Below are positions 1 to 10,675 of a DNA stretch of 64,000 nucleotides, one piece after another; position 1 is the stretch's first letter, and each line of letters starts with the position of its first letter. A model generated the notes under the pieces. The model was not told where the DNA came from and made no database searches. It was given only the letters and a program-made list of their open reading frames with translations. A program made the translations under genes and the position numbers. Source of the DNA: Elymus sibiricus (lineage: Eukaryota; Streptophyta; Magnoliopsida; Poales; Poaceae). The stretch covers positions 306,280,509 through 306,344,508 of the forward strand of contig CM077671.1 of the NCBI GenBank assembly GCA_039707655.1, read 5' to 3'.

Positions 1-1665
1 AGGGTGGTGTTCGTCCCGCATTTCATTCGGGGACTGGGCTTTCCGCTCCACCCCTTCGTCAGGGGCCTCATGTTCTTTTATGGGTTAGATGTCCGTGATC
101 TCCCCCCAAACTCCTTCATGCATATCTCGGAGTTCATCATCGTTTGCGAAGCCTTCCTGCGGATATAGCCGCACTTCGGCCTGTGGCTCAAAGTGTTCAA
201 CGTCAAGCCGAAGACAGTTGTGGGCGCGCATGCGGATTGTGGAGGGGTAGTAATCAGCAAGCTACCCCGTGTCGAGTGGGCGGACGACACCTTTATCGAC
301 ACGGTCAAGATCTGGCAAAAGGAACGGTTCTACATCACTGAACCAAGGAGCACGGACTGGGTGGCACCTACCGAGTTCAGATCTGGACCCCCCGCGAGGC
401 TAACCCCGTGTCTCAAGAAAGGCCTTGACTGGGGGTCGGCCGTAGAGGTAAAATCGCTGTAGAAGCGTATCTCCACAATGATTGAGGCCAAAATCGAGCT
501 GGTCAACGTAATCCAGGTCATGCTCTGCCGCCGTCTCCTCCCCTGCCAGCACCGGGCCTCCCCAATGTGGGCTTACCAGCTTGAGGACCCGGCCACCGTG
601 CGTCAATTCTTCCGCACTACCCACGAGAAATTGTGGAAAGTGTTATTCAAGCCCCAGAAGAGCTGGCCGGCCGAGGAGGAGGACACTGGTCTTGACGCCG
701 AAACCCCTCCTACCAAGGTATGATAAAACTATAATTCTCTGGCTTCGTTTTTTGACAAAGAGCTGAAACCCTTTCTCCCTCATCTTCACAGAAATGGCCG
801 AGCAAGGCCGTGCAAATTGACTGTCCGGCCCCGCAGCCCGAAGACCCTTGGTCGGACCTGTTGACGGAGATGCTCGTCATGGCGCCGTATTCGGCGCCAG
901 AGAAGAAGGAGAAGGAGAAGAAAGGGGAGAAGAAGGAGGCCCGAGAGGGTCTTTGTCTAAGGGGTCTTCCGGACACAAAGTCCGAGGAGACCCATGCCTT
1001 TTCCACTCATGAGGAAGAGCACGAGGACGAAGGGGAGTTCGACTCCCCCCTCACAAGGAAAAGGGCGGCGTCAGCGGACGCCGCGGAGGACCTACCTCCT
1101 CCTGCCCCGAAGAGGACATGCCGGACAACGGCAGTCCTGGCCGACGATAGCTCGGACTCCGATAAGGAGTCTGAGGCTTTTGAAAAGGTTCCCCGAAGGA
1201 ACCCAAGGGTGAAGCCCCCAGCCCAGAGGTATGAATCCGAAGACCCTCTAGGTCACTTACATAGAGCTTTTAATGCTAAATGGGCGAACGTCTTTCAATT
1301 TGCAGCCCACCACGCGATCTCCCCACCGACAAAATCTCGGACGGGGAGTCTCTGCCCGCCAACCTGGCGGAAAGCGGGACTGCGTCACATCCTACGCCTC
1401 CTAAGGTCTCGAAGGAGGCTAAGGAGGTGTTATCGCGACAGGCTCCTCCTGAATCGAACACCGGCGGCGGGGGTGATGATATTATGGCTGAGATTAATAC
1501 CTCGGCCGCCGATGACCAGGAAGCGGAACATCTCCTGGCAACTAAAAAGGGGGGACGAAGTCCGGTCCAGTCCCCTCCGAGGACATCTCCAGAGCGCTAT
1601 ATGCCTCAGGAGCTGCCAGCCCAATCCCCCACCGGAGGGAGGGTTGGGAGGTCACCACCGGTGCC
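1..1665 (+). pseudogene. Tat1 antisense gene, 5' part (exons 1-3): PF04195-type domain protein
   Basis: Exon 1 (before 1 to 717, frame of base 1) encodes a domain resembling PF04195, 'putative gypsy type transposon': a segment with FPLHPF, FYGL, PHFGLW and FNVKPK, then acidic and basic linker. Predicted intron a is 718-791 (AAG/GTATGA to TTCACAG), and exon 2 (792-1228) is charged, Lys/Glu/Ser rich. Predicted intron b is 1229-1305 (GAG/GTATGA to TTTGCAG). Exon 3 starts at 1306 and runs into the gypsy insertion at 1665. Phase is kept at both introns. Exon 1 has two in-frame TAG codons, at 166-168 and 460-462, so this copy is dead. The function of the family is unknown; despite the name, no catalytic transposase motif is visible. 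The start codon is outside the window. Confidence 0.75.
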
Positions 1666-1840
1666 TGTGACGCCCGCAATTTCGACCGTACGCTAAACAT
1701 ACATGCAATGCGTACGACCAAGATTAGGGACTCACTGATTGATATCACAACACAACACTAGACACAAATTAAAGTCATACAGCTTCATATTACAAGACAG
1801 GGGCCTCGAGGGCTCGAATACAGAGCTCGACAAGCACGAG

Positions 1841-3676
1841 TCAGCGGAAGCAAATAATATCTGAGTACACACATAAGTTAGACAAGTTTTGCCTTAAGAA
1901 AGCTAGCACAAACATAAGCCGCGGATCGAAAGAGGCGAGGCCTCCTGCCTGGGAACCTCCTAACCACTCCTGAGCATCGGCACTCTCCACGTAGTATTAG
2001 GCTCCAGCGGTGGTGTAGTAGTCGTCTTCGGCGTACTCCATCTCCTGGGCTCCAACGTCTGAACGCAGAATCGTATCGAGGGGGAAAGAGAAAGCAAAGC
2101 AGCGGTGAGTACTCATCCAAAGTACTCGCAAGACTGACATCAGAACTATGCTAAGTATGCATCAGTATCAAGGAATGGGGTTATATCTGGACTGACTGCA
2201 GAAAGCAAGAATGAGGGGGAAGGCCTAGTCCTATCGAAGACTAGCATCTTCAGCATCTTGCAGCATTAGAAGAGAGTAGACTGGTATCTCATATATAGTC
2301 ATATTATTGTAGCAATTTTATTAAGTAACCACGCCCAGAGATTCTTCCTCGACTCCCTGGGAGGAAGCAATCTCGGAGCCAACATTCATTTCAATTCAAA
2401 GTCACAGTTATAGTTGTATAAGGTCAAGGTACAACTCCAAGTCGTCCTGTTACCATGGACACGGCTATTCGGATAGATATCCCTGCAGGGGTGCACCACA
2501 TTTCAAACACGCCTGATCACCTCCGGCTGGACACACTTTCCTGGGTCATGCCCGGCATCGGGATATCAGCACGTCGTCGCCCCACGTAGGCTCAACAGAG
2601 AGGCCAACCCACCGGTCTAAATCCTAAGCACACAGGGGTCGTGGGCCCACTTGCCCTACGCACTCCTGCACGATGCGTGGGCGGCCGAGGTCAGCCCTAG
2701 TACACTCTAGTCCAAGAGCTGCACCGTCCAGGCCACTCGGGCGCGCCGCTCCATTGCTGACGTCCGAAGAGCTTCGGCTGATACAACGACGCGGAGTACC
2801 CATAACTTCTCCCAGGCGATGGTTTGGTGCTTAAAAAGGCCAACGACCCAACTCAGATCAAATACCCAACCCATTAGCATTTTATTAATGCGGGGGAAGC
2901 GCGACCCATGAAGTGCGGTCCCGTCGCCCCGTTTCGAGGATGTGTGGCAAGGGCCTCTCCTGCCCGTCCACGCCTCATCATCATCAAACCGTGGGTACCC
3001 CTCAGGGCCGACCCATCTCCAACATGTTTCTATAACCAGGTCATAGTAACTGTGTGTATAAAACATCAAGACAGAACCTGAGGAATCACCCTCAAAGGGC
3101 CCCGCTCGATGAAACCGTCAAGGTGGACTTAGAGGAATCACCCTCGAGGGTCCCACACTTGAGGGGTTGCACGACAGAGTCATCGTTGGGAGTGGTGAAG
3201 GAGGAATCACCCTCGATAACCACGACCGACTAGCTGCACCACAGAGTTAGCATCATGAGTACTTCATGAGGTGTCACCCTCGGTACTCGATAGTAACTCT
3301 GCAGAGTCGTACAACTAAGGGGTGTGCGGTGATGTGAGGGGCCTGGCTTGTCCGTCAGTTGACCGAGTCTTCGAGTCGTCGAGTCGTCGATGAAGAAGCA
3401 GGGGCAACTGGGACTAAGGGGTCACTGGGTGTTCACTGATCAACCTACACTAAGCAGTTGATATGATTGCAGGTATAGTAGCAGTTTATCAAAAACAGGC
3501 TATGAATCAGAATATGAGCTAACTAATATAGTAGCAAAATCTAATGCAAGGATAAGAGAGAAAGGAACTGGGCGATATCGGAATGCTCAAGGGGGGTTGC
3601 TTGCCTTGCTGCTCTGCTGCAAAGGCCTGATCGTCAACGGTGTAGTCGTACCCGGCAGCAGCGTCAGTCTCGGGGT
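1841..3676 (-). other. Exon-like blocks in the 3' LTR (copy with one stop codon)
   Basis: Two blocks on the LTR sense strand: 3676-3605 (72 nt, preceded by a pyrimidine tract and TAG, followed by a GC-type donor AAG/GCAAGC) and 2058-1841 (218 nt, preceded by TGCGTTCAG, ending in TGA). Both boundaries are phase 1, so the blocks would join in frame. The first encodes a GYDYTVDD segment, the second a DDYYTTAG segment. Here the second block has a TAA, so this copy would give a truncated product. See the intact copy at 19880-21722. Confidence 0.4.
3080..3281. repeat. Four spaced copies of a GAGG-N-CCCTC motif in the LTR
   Basis: gaggaatcaccctc occurs at 3080-3093, 3132-3145 and 3201-3214, with a variant gaggtgtcaccctc at 3268-3281. 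Spacing is 52, 69 and 67 bp. The motif is a semi-palindrome (GAGG ... CCTC). The same set is present at the matching place in the right LTR (about 21125-21335) and, inverted, in the solo LTR (about 34300-34500). A regulatory role is possible but unproven. Confidence 0.6.
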
Positions 3677-4449
3677 CTACCGGTAAGAAGAGGGGGGAGA
3701 AACAATAAATATAAAGCAGACAAATGCATCACGATGCATGACATGGCAATATGCAGAACTAGGCATGCACTAACGCAGTATTACACGTCGCAGATGGGTC
3801 GGAAGATTATCTCACGATATTTTCCGGGTCTCGGGCTATTACCGGACATGCGAAAATGATGGAAAAGTTCCATGTTCGCTATGCTAGGGGCACGTGACAG
3901 ACTAACGGACTGCGTATTGGGATTCGTGGGGTTTTTCTGAACAACATTCATGTATAAAGTATTTTCATCTGAGTTACGGTTTATTTTATATTAATTTTTA
4001 AGGTTTTATTAATATTCAAAAATTAAAATAGATTATTTTTAAACCAATAAACAGAATTATGACATCAGCATGATGTCATGCTGACATCAGCAGTCAACAG
4101 GGTTTGACTGGTCAAACTAACCAGTGGGCCCCACATGTCAATGACACAGTTTTAATTAAATCTTAATCTAATTAAACAATTAATTAGGTGGGGTGGGACC
4201 CACCTGTCATTCACTGACTAATTTAATTAATTAATTAAACAAGTTAATTAATTAACAGAGTGGTTATTTAGTCTAATTAATCTTAATTAAACTTATTAAT
4301 TATTTAATTAACTAATTAATTATTTTAATAATTAATTACTTTTAACTAATTATTATTTATTTATTTTTATTTCCATTTTCATTTATCTATTTCTTTTTTT
4401 ATTTAGTTTAGAGGGCGTGGGGCCCCTCTGTCATCCGCAGCGGGAGGGG

Positions 4450-5221
4450 GGTTAGTGGGGGGTTAATCCCCCCACTAAACCGGATCGGGCCCGGGGAGTC
4501 TGGGGCACGGGCACGCCGGCATAAGGAACCGGCGGCCAAGGGCGGTGCGGCCGGTGGGCGGGGGCGTAGCCACGGCGGTCAGCGGCGGCTATCGGTGGCG
4601 GCGATGCTCGGCGCGCGCGGTCGCGACGATGGGAGCGAGCACGGCCATGCGCGGCGGTGTGCGGCACGAGCGATCTGGGGCATGGGCGGCGCGGCGGTGG
4701 CCGGCGCGGGCAGCAGTGAGGGCCGCGGGAGGGCGCGGTGGCCGGAGGGAGAGAGGAGAAGGGGAGGAGGGAAGCCCCGGGGGCTCACATCGCGCGCGGG
4801 AGGGGATGGAAGTGGGCGCGAGGGGGCCGGCGGTGAGGAGACGATGACGGTGGGGAAGGTGCCGGCGGGGTGCGGGCCGGCGGGGCGGCGCCGGCTTTGG
4901 TCGGGGTAGGAGGGGCAGGAGGTGGTGACGGCGACGAGAAGGCGGAAGCAGGCCAGGGAGGGTCCGACGGCGACGGGGGCGACCAGGCGCCGGCGAGGAG
5001 ACGACGGCGTGGGGCGGCGGCGTCGGCAGCCCCGATCCTGATCTGGATCGGGGGGGGGGGGAGAGCGAGCGGGGTGGGGGGAAGTGAGCGAGGGGGTGTC
5101 GGTGGGGGGTTGTGGGGGGGGGGGGGTTGTCCCCAGGGGCGCTGGGGTGGGCCGGTTGGCCCAGTTGGGCCAGCCCGGCTGGGTCGAGGCCCAGGGGGGA
5201 GGGGGCTGTTTTTTTATTCAT
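4450..5221 (-). other. GC-rich block of the 3' LTR with a long Pro/Arg-rich open frame
   Basis: About 770 bp of very high GC with G and C homopolymers. An open frame on the LTR sense strand (5221-4589, 210 codons) encodes a low-complexity Pro/Arg/Ala protein. The matching frame in the other LTR is 209 codons. It may be a first exon, a promoter island, or just an artefact of GC-rich sequence, where stop codons are rare. I do not claim a product. Confidence 0.35.
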
Positions 5222-5684
5222 TTATTTATTTAGACTTTCTGTTTCTTTTTATTTTAGCTTTATTTCTCCTTAATAAAAGTGTGTAAAAGGCTCCAATAAA
5301 TACCTTGCAATATTCTGCAAGGCCACACACAGTTTGAGGAATTTTTAAATTGATTTGGAAATTTACATAATTCAAAAAGGGCATTTAATAATTTATCTGT
5401 CCTCTGTTTTATTTAATTTGAGGCACCAAAACACTTTGCAAAAAGTTGGTTATAATTTGAATATTACCAGGGGACTATTTGAAACCCATTCATGATTTTT
5501 ATTTTCAGGTTTGCAAAACTTTCAAAACCACTTTTCAATTGAATTTTGAATTGGATAAGAATTTGAATTTGCATTTGATTTCAATAGTGACCATAATTGA
5601 ATTAGCAAAATGGATTAGCCTAATCCCCAGATTACTGTAGCTTGATTACAGAGATTACTGTAGCAGTTAATCCAGGGTGTCACA

Positions 5685-5699
5685 ACTCTCCCCTACTAA
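5685..5699 (-). other. Polypurine tract of the chromodomain gypsy element
   Basis: The minus strand reads AGTAGGGGAGAGT immediately before the 3' LTR (LTR sense start at 5684). Position and purine content fit plus-strand priming of gypsy elements. Confidence 0.8.
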
Positions 5700-5721
5700 A
5701 AAAGAATTCTCGTCCCGAGAA

Positions 5722-7495
5722 TTAAGAAGTAGAAGGAAAGAGCCCGGGGTATTCTGCACGAAGATGGTCTTCGCGTTCCCAAGTGGCTTCATCTTCAGAA
5801 TGATTTGCCCACTGCACTTTGAAGAACTTGGTAACCTTCTGATGAGTCCGACGTTCAGTTTCATCGAGAATGCGGACTGGTTGCTCTTTGTAAGAGAGGT
5901 CCTGTTGCAGTTCAAGCATATCATGATCCACTGCTCGGATAGGATCCTTGGAGCAGCGACGAAGCTGTGACACATGGAACACATCGTGAACCTGAGAAAG
6001 GTTTGGCGGTAGTTCCAGTTGATATGCCACCTTACCACGCCTTTCGAGAACAGTGAAAGGACCAATATATCGAGGAGCCAGCTTGCCCTTGATCCCAAAA
6101 CGGTGTGTACCTCTCATTGGCGTGACTCGAAGATAAGCCTTTTCGCCAGGTTGATAGACCATATCTTGGTGATGACGGTCATACTGACTCTTCTGACGAG
6201 ACTGAGCAGCCTTCAGATTTGCATGAATAATGCGGACTTGATCTTCGGCATGTTGGATAATATCTGGACCGATAAGTGTACGTTCCCCAGTTTCTGACCA
6301 ATTCAGAGGAGTCCGACACTTACGTCCATATAACACTTCAAAGGGAGCCATCTCCAGACTAGCTTGATAGCTATTGTTGTAGGAGAACTCAGCATACGGG
6401 AGAGATTCCTCCCATTTCTTGCCGAAAGAAATGACACAAGCTCGAAGCATGTCTTCGAGAATTTGGTTGACTCTTTCAACTTGTCCCTGGGATTGAGGGT
6501 GAAAAGTGGTGCTGAAGGACAAATGAGTTCCCATAGCTTCCTGGAAACTTGCCCAGAATCTTGAAGTGAATAAACTGCCACGGTCTGAACTAATCACCAA
6601 TGGAATACCGTGGAGCGAAACAACTCTGGACATGTAAAGATCTGCTAGCTGACTAGCAGTAATAGTTTCCTTGACAGCCAGAAAATGTGCAACTTTGGAC
6701 AGTCGGTCAATGACGACAAGAATAGCATCATTACCTTTCTGCGATCTGGGAAAACCAGTGACGAAGTCCATTTCAACATGGTCCCATTTCCATTCAGGAA
6801 CCATAATAGGTTGCAGAGTTCCGGCAGGCCTTTGATGTTCTGCTTTGATACGACGGCAAACATCACATTCAGCAACATAGCGAGCAATGTCTTGCTTCAT
6901 GTTAGACCACATGAATCTTCGATGAATGTCTTGGTACATCTTGGTACTACCAGGATGAATAGACAGCGGAGTGTCATGTGCTTCCTTCATGACCTCCTGA
7001 GTCAAATCATTGTTTTCCTCCTTACTCGGTACCACTAGGCGGCCTTTGAAGTACAAAGCGCCATCCTCAGCAATAGTGAAGGATGAGGGCTTTCCTTCTG
7101 CAAGATTGAATTTAATCCTCTCGACCTCATTGTCACACTTCTGGATCCACTTGATGACGTCCACAAGATCTGGTTTAGCAACCAGGGTATTAAGAGAACC
7201 CTGGGAAACAACGTGGAGGTTCATTTTGTAGGACCCTTCAGGAGGGGGAGCGAGATAACCCTGAGGAACAATATGGAAGTTCAGCTTGCGAAATTCTTCT
7301 TGAAGAAGGGGGTGAACCTTATGAACATGGAGGTGGTTGCAATAGGACTTGCGGCTCAAGGCATCAGCCATCACATTAGCCTTGCCTAGTGTATAAGAAA
7401 TACCCACATTGTAATCTGCTATGCGCTCCATCCATGTCTGTTGACGGAGGATCAGATCTGGCTGAGTAAACAGGTACTTCAGATGCTTGGTACTA
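5722..7495 (-). pseudogene. Gypsy pol, C-terminal part: end of RNase H, integrase and chromodomain
   Basis: The open frame 7431-5722 (569 codons), with homology extending up to about 7495, begins in the end of RNase H (ADALSRKS). It continues into integrase: an HHCC zinc-binding site (H152, H159, C189, C192) and a D,D-35-E core (D222, D283, E319; residue numbers from the ATG at 7431). The last about 50 residues (VTKFFKVQW, ATWERED) resemble the chromodomain of plant chromoviruses, which targets integration to marked chromatin. The stop precedes the polypurine tract by about 20 bp. The reading frame itself is undamaged, but it has been cut off from the upstream pol by the filler segment and the copia insertion. 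The ATG at 7431 is not a natural start. Confidence 0.9.
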
Positions 7496-7510
7496 CAACA
7501 ATGGGGATGT
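7496..7510. other. Left edge of the filler segment that interrupts gypsy RNase H
   Basis: RNase H similarity stops at about 7495. The last bases before the copia element do not fit RNase H, and join the foreign segment at 16551-16825 once the copia element is removed. 7506-7510 (gatgt) is the copia TSD. Confidence 0.6.
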
Positions 7511-8655
7511 TGTTGAAAATATGCCCTAGAGGCAATAATAAATTGGTTATTATTATATTTCCTTGTTCATGATAATCGTTTATTATCCATGCTATAATTG
7601 TATTGATTGGAAACTCAAATACATGTGTGGGTACATAGACAACACTGTGTCCCTAGTATGCCTCTAGTTGACTAGCTCGTTGATCAAAGATGGTTAAGGT
7701 TTCCTAGCCATTGACATGAGATGTCATTTGATAACGGGATCACATCATTAGGAGAATGATGTGATGGACAAGACCCAAACTGTAAACGTAGCATTTGATC
7801 ATGTCAGTTTATTGCTATTGTTTTCTGCATGTCAAGTATCTGTTCCTTTGACCATGAGATCATGCAACTCACTGACACCGGAGGAATACCTTGTGTGTAT
7901 CAAACGTCGCAACATAACTGGGTGACTATAAAGGTGCTCTACAGGTATCTCCGAGGGTGTCTGTTGGGTTGGCATGGATCAAGACTGGGATTTGTTACTC
8001 CGTGTGACGGAGAGGTATCTCAGGGCCCACTCGGTAATACAACATCACATTGAGCCTTGCAAGCAAAGTGACTAAAGAGTTAGCCACAGGATCTTGTATT
8101 ACGGAACGAGTAAAGAGACTTGCCGGTAACGAGATTGAACTAGGTATAGTGATACCAACGATCGAATCTCGGGCAAGTAACATACCGAAGAACAAAGGGA
8201 ACAGCATACGGGATTAACTGAATCCTTGACATAGAGGTTCGACCGATAAAGATCTTCGTAGAATATGTAGGAGCCAATATGGGCATCCAGGTCCCGCTAT
8301 TGGTTATTGATCGTAGAAGTGTCTCGGTCATGTCTACATAGTTCTTGAACCCGCAGGGTCTACACACTTAACGTTTGGTGACGATTAGTATAATTGAGTT
8401 ATTATGTTGGTGACCGAAAGTTGTTCAGAGTCTCGGATAAGATCCCGGACATGACGAGGATCTCCGGAAGAGTCCGGAGGTAAAGATTGATATATGTGAT
8501 AATAGTTTTTTGATCTCCGGAAGAGTTCCGGAGTTCACCGGAATGGGTTCCGGATGTTTACCGAAGTGTTCGGGTGCAGCAACACTTTATATGGGCCAAA
8601 GGGATTAAGCCCACGAGGTATTGGAAAGTGCAAAAAGTAGTTTTGCTGCCGCGTA

Positions 8656-8815
8656 AGCGGTACTACCGTTTTGTGAAGCGGTACTACCGCCCAAGCGGTA
8701 CTACCGCTTGTGTGAAGCGGTACTACCGCCCAAGCGGTACTACCGCTTGTGTGAAGCGGTACTACCGCCCAAGCGGTACTACCGCTTGTGTTAAGCGGTA
8801 CTACCGCTTGTGCGC
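8656..8815 (+). repeat. Array of eight GCGGTACTACCGC dyads in the 5' LTR
   Basis: Each unit is a perfect 6-bp inverted repeat around one base (GCGGTA-C-TACCGC). Two spacings alternate, giving a higher-order period of 39 bp. The first unit has one degenerate base. The array lies 110-280 bp upstream of the TATA box, in U3, so it could bind a dimeric regulator. Six units are in the 3' LTR (about 15844-15960). Confidence 0.9.
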
Positions 8816-8928
8816 GGTACTGTAGGGATCCGAGTTGGACTCTTTCCCTGCGGGCCAAACCGACCTTGTGCGGGCAAAACCGACCTGGAGGAGGCTTTTA
8901 CTCCAAGTTTAGACCCCAAGGCTCAACA

Positions 8929-8937
8929 TATAAATAG
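8929..8937 (+). promoter_or_regulatory. TATA box of the copia 5' LTR
   Basis: tataaatag in U3/R of the LTR, followed by a GGGGCAGGGC stretch. The matching box in the 3' LTR is at 16080-16088. Position fits the LTR promoter of BARE-type elements. Confidence 0.75.
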
Positions 8938-9395
8938 AGGGGCAGGGCTAGCACACGAGATACATCAAGATTTCCCCAAGCCGTGTGCGGCAACCCTAAC
9001 CCTCTAGTTCCTCCGTCATAATCTCCGTAGCGCTTGGCGAAGCCCTACAGAGATTGTTCCTCACCACCATCACCACGCCGTCGTGCTGCTGTAACTCAAC
9101 CACTACTTCACCATCGCTCGCTGGATCGAGGAGGTGAAGGCGTCATCAAGCCGTACGTGTGTTGAACGCGGAGGTGCCGTCCGTTCGGCGCTAGTTCGTG
9201 ATCGGATCGAGGGACGACTTGCGATTTGGATCGCGGAGACGTTCGACTACATCAACCGCGTTTCTTAAACGCTTCCACTTAGCGATCTACAAGGGTATGT
9301 AGATTCACTCTCCCTCGCGTAGATGCTCATCACCATGGATAGATCTTGTGTGTGCGTAGGAAATTTTTTGTTTCCCATGCAACGTTCCCCAACAG

Positions 9396-9409
9396 TGGCA
9401 TCATGAGCC
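9396..9409 (+). other. Primer binding site of the copia element (decayed)
   Basis: tggcatcatgagcc, one base after the LTR. It resembles the initiator tRNA-Met site TGGTATCAGAGCC with one substitution and one inserted base. Confidence 0.65.
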
Positions 9410-10675
9410 AGGTCTATGCGTAGATGAGATCTCGAGTAGAACACAAACGAGTTGTGGGCGTGGGTGTATACATATTGCTTGCCGTTACTAGTTGATATTT
9501 GATTCGGCGGTACTGTGAGATGAAGCGGCCCGGACTGACATTACGCGTACACTTACGCGAGACAGGTTCCTTCAACTGACATGTAACTTCGTTGCATAAA
9601 GATGGCTAGCGGGTGTCTGTCTCTCTCACTTTAGTTGAATCGATTTCAATGAAGAGGGTTCTTTTAGAAGATCAAAAAGCAATCACTACACCACGTTGTG
9701 GTTTTGCGTAGGTAAGAACGGTTCTTGCAAACCCGTAGCAGCCACGTAAAATTTGCAACAACAATTAGAGGACGTCTAACTTGTTTTTGCAAGGTATGAT
9801 GTGATATGATATGGCCAATTACATGATGAGATATATGTGATGTATGAGATGATCATGTGTTGTATAGAATATCACGACTTGCATGTCGATGAGTACGGCA
9901 ACTGGCAGGAGCCATAGAGTTGTCTTTAATTATTGTATGACCTGCGTGTCAATCATTAAGCGCTATGTAATGCTTTACTTTATCGCTAAACGTTAGCAAT
10001 AGTCGTGGAAGCAACAGTCGGCGCGACAACCTTATGGCAACACGTTGATGGAGATCAAGATGATGGAGATCATGGTGTCATGCCGGTGACGATGGAGATC
10101 ATGCCGGTGCTTTGGAGATGGAGATCAAAAGCACAAGTTCATGGCCATATCATGTCACTTATGATTTGCATGTGATGTTAATCCTTTTATGCATCTTATT
10201 TTGCTTAGGACGACGGTAGCATTATAAGGTGATCCCTCACTTAAATTTCAAGATAAATTGTGTTCTCCCCGAGTGTGCACCGTTGCGAAAGTTCGTCGTT
10301 TTGAGACACGCCGTGATGATCGGGTGTGATAGACTCCACGTTCACATACAACGGGTGCAAGCCATGTTGCACACGCGGAACACTCGGGTTAAACTTGACG
10401 AGCCTAGCATGTACAGACATGGCCTCGGAACACAAGAGACCGAAAGGTCGAACATGAGTCATATAGTAGATATGATCAACATGAAGATGTTCACCATTGA
10501 AACCACCTCAACTCACGTGATGATCGGACTTGAGTTGGTGGATTTGGATCATGTTACACTCGAATGACCGGAGGGATGTCAATTTGAGTGGGAGTTTTTT
10601 AAATAATATGATTAACTAAACTCATTATCTAGAACAATAGTCTAAGTTGTCTTTGCTATATTTATGTTGTAGATC
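9410..10675 (+). other. Untranslated leader of the copia element
   Basis: 1.27 kb between the primer site and the gag start with no coding ORF that I recognise. A 112-codon frame at 10229-10567 is probably chance. A short tandem GATGGAGATCATG-type repeat lies at about 10050-10125. Long leaders of this kind are usual in BARE/Angela elements and hold packaging signals in relatives. Confidence 0.7.

Larger units (their letters stand above)
1666..5684 (-). repeat. 3' LTR of the chromodomain gypsy element (4019 bp)
   Basis: Long direct repeat of 19705-23741, beginning tgtgacgccc and ending ggtgtcaca on the plus strand. From the sense end it contains a moderately AT-rich start (5684-5220), a very GC-rich block (about 5215-4450), an AT-rich block of TAATTAATT runs (4440-4140), exon-like blocks at 3605-3676 and 1841-2058, and GAGG-N-CCCTC repeats at 3080-3281. 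In this copy the second exon-like block has an in-frame TAA. Nothing suggests host sequence. Confidence 0.93.
7511..9394 (+). repeat. 5' LTR of the copia element (1884 bp)
   Basis: Direct repeat of 14700-16545. It carries a TATA box at 8929-8937 and, upstream of it, an array of eight dyad units at about 8656-8815. It is 38 bp longer than the 3' LTR, which has six units: one 39-bp repeat period and a one-base indel account for this. Confidence 0.96.

Noticed and set aside
4589..5221. 210-codon Pro/Arg-rich frame as a confirmed gene
   Set aside because: GC content makes long frames likely on several strands here, and no domain is recognised; kept only as an open possibility linked to the LTR exon blocks.
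8535..8858. 107-codon frame with repeated WAVVPLHTSGST residues
   Set aside because: It is the translated dyad array of the copia LTR, not a protein repeat.
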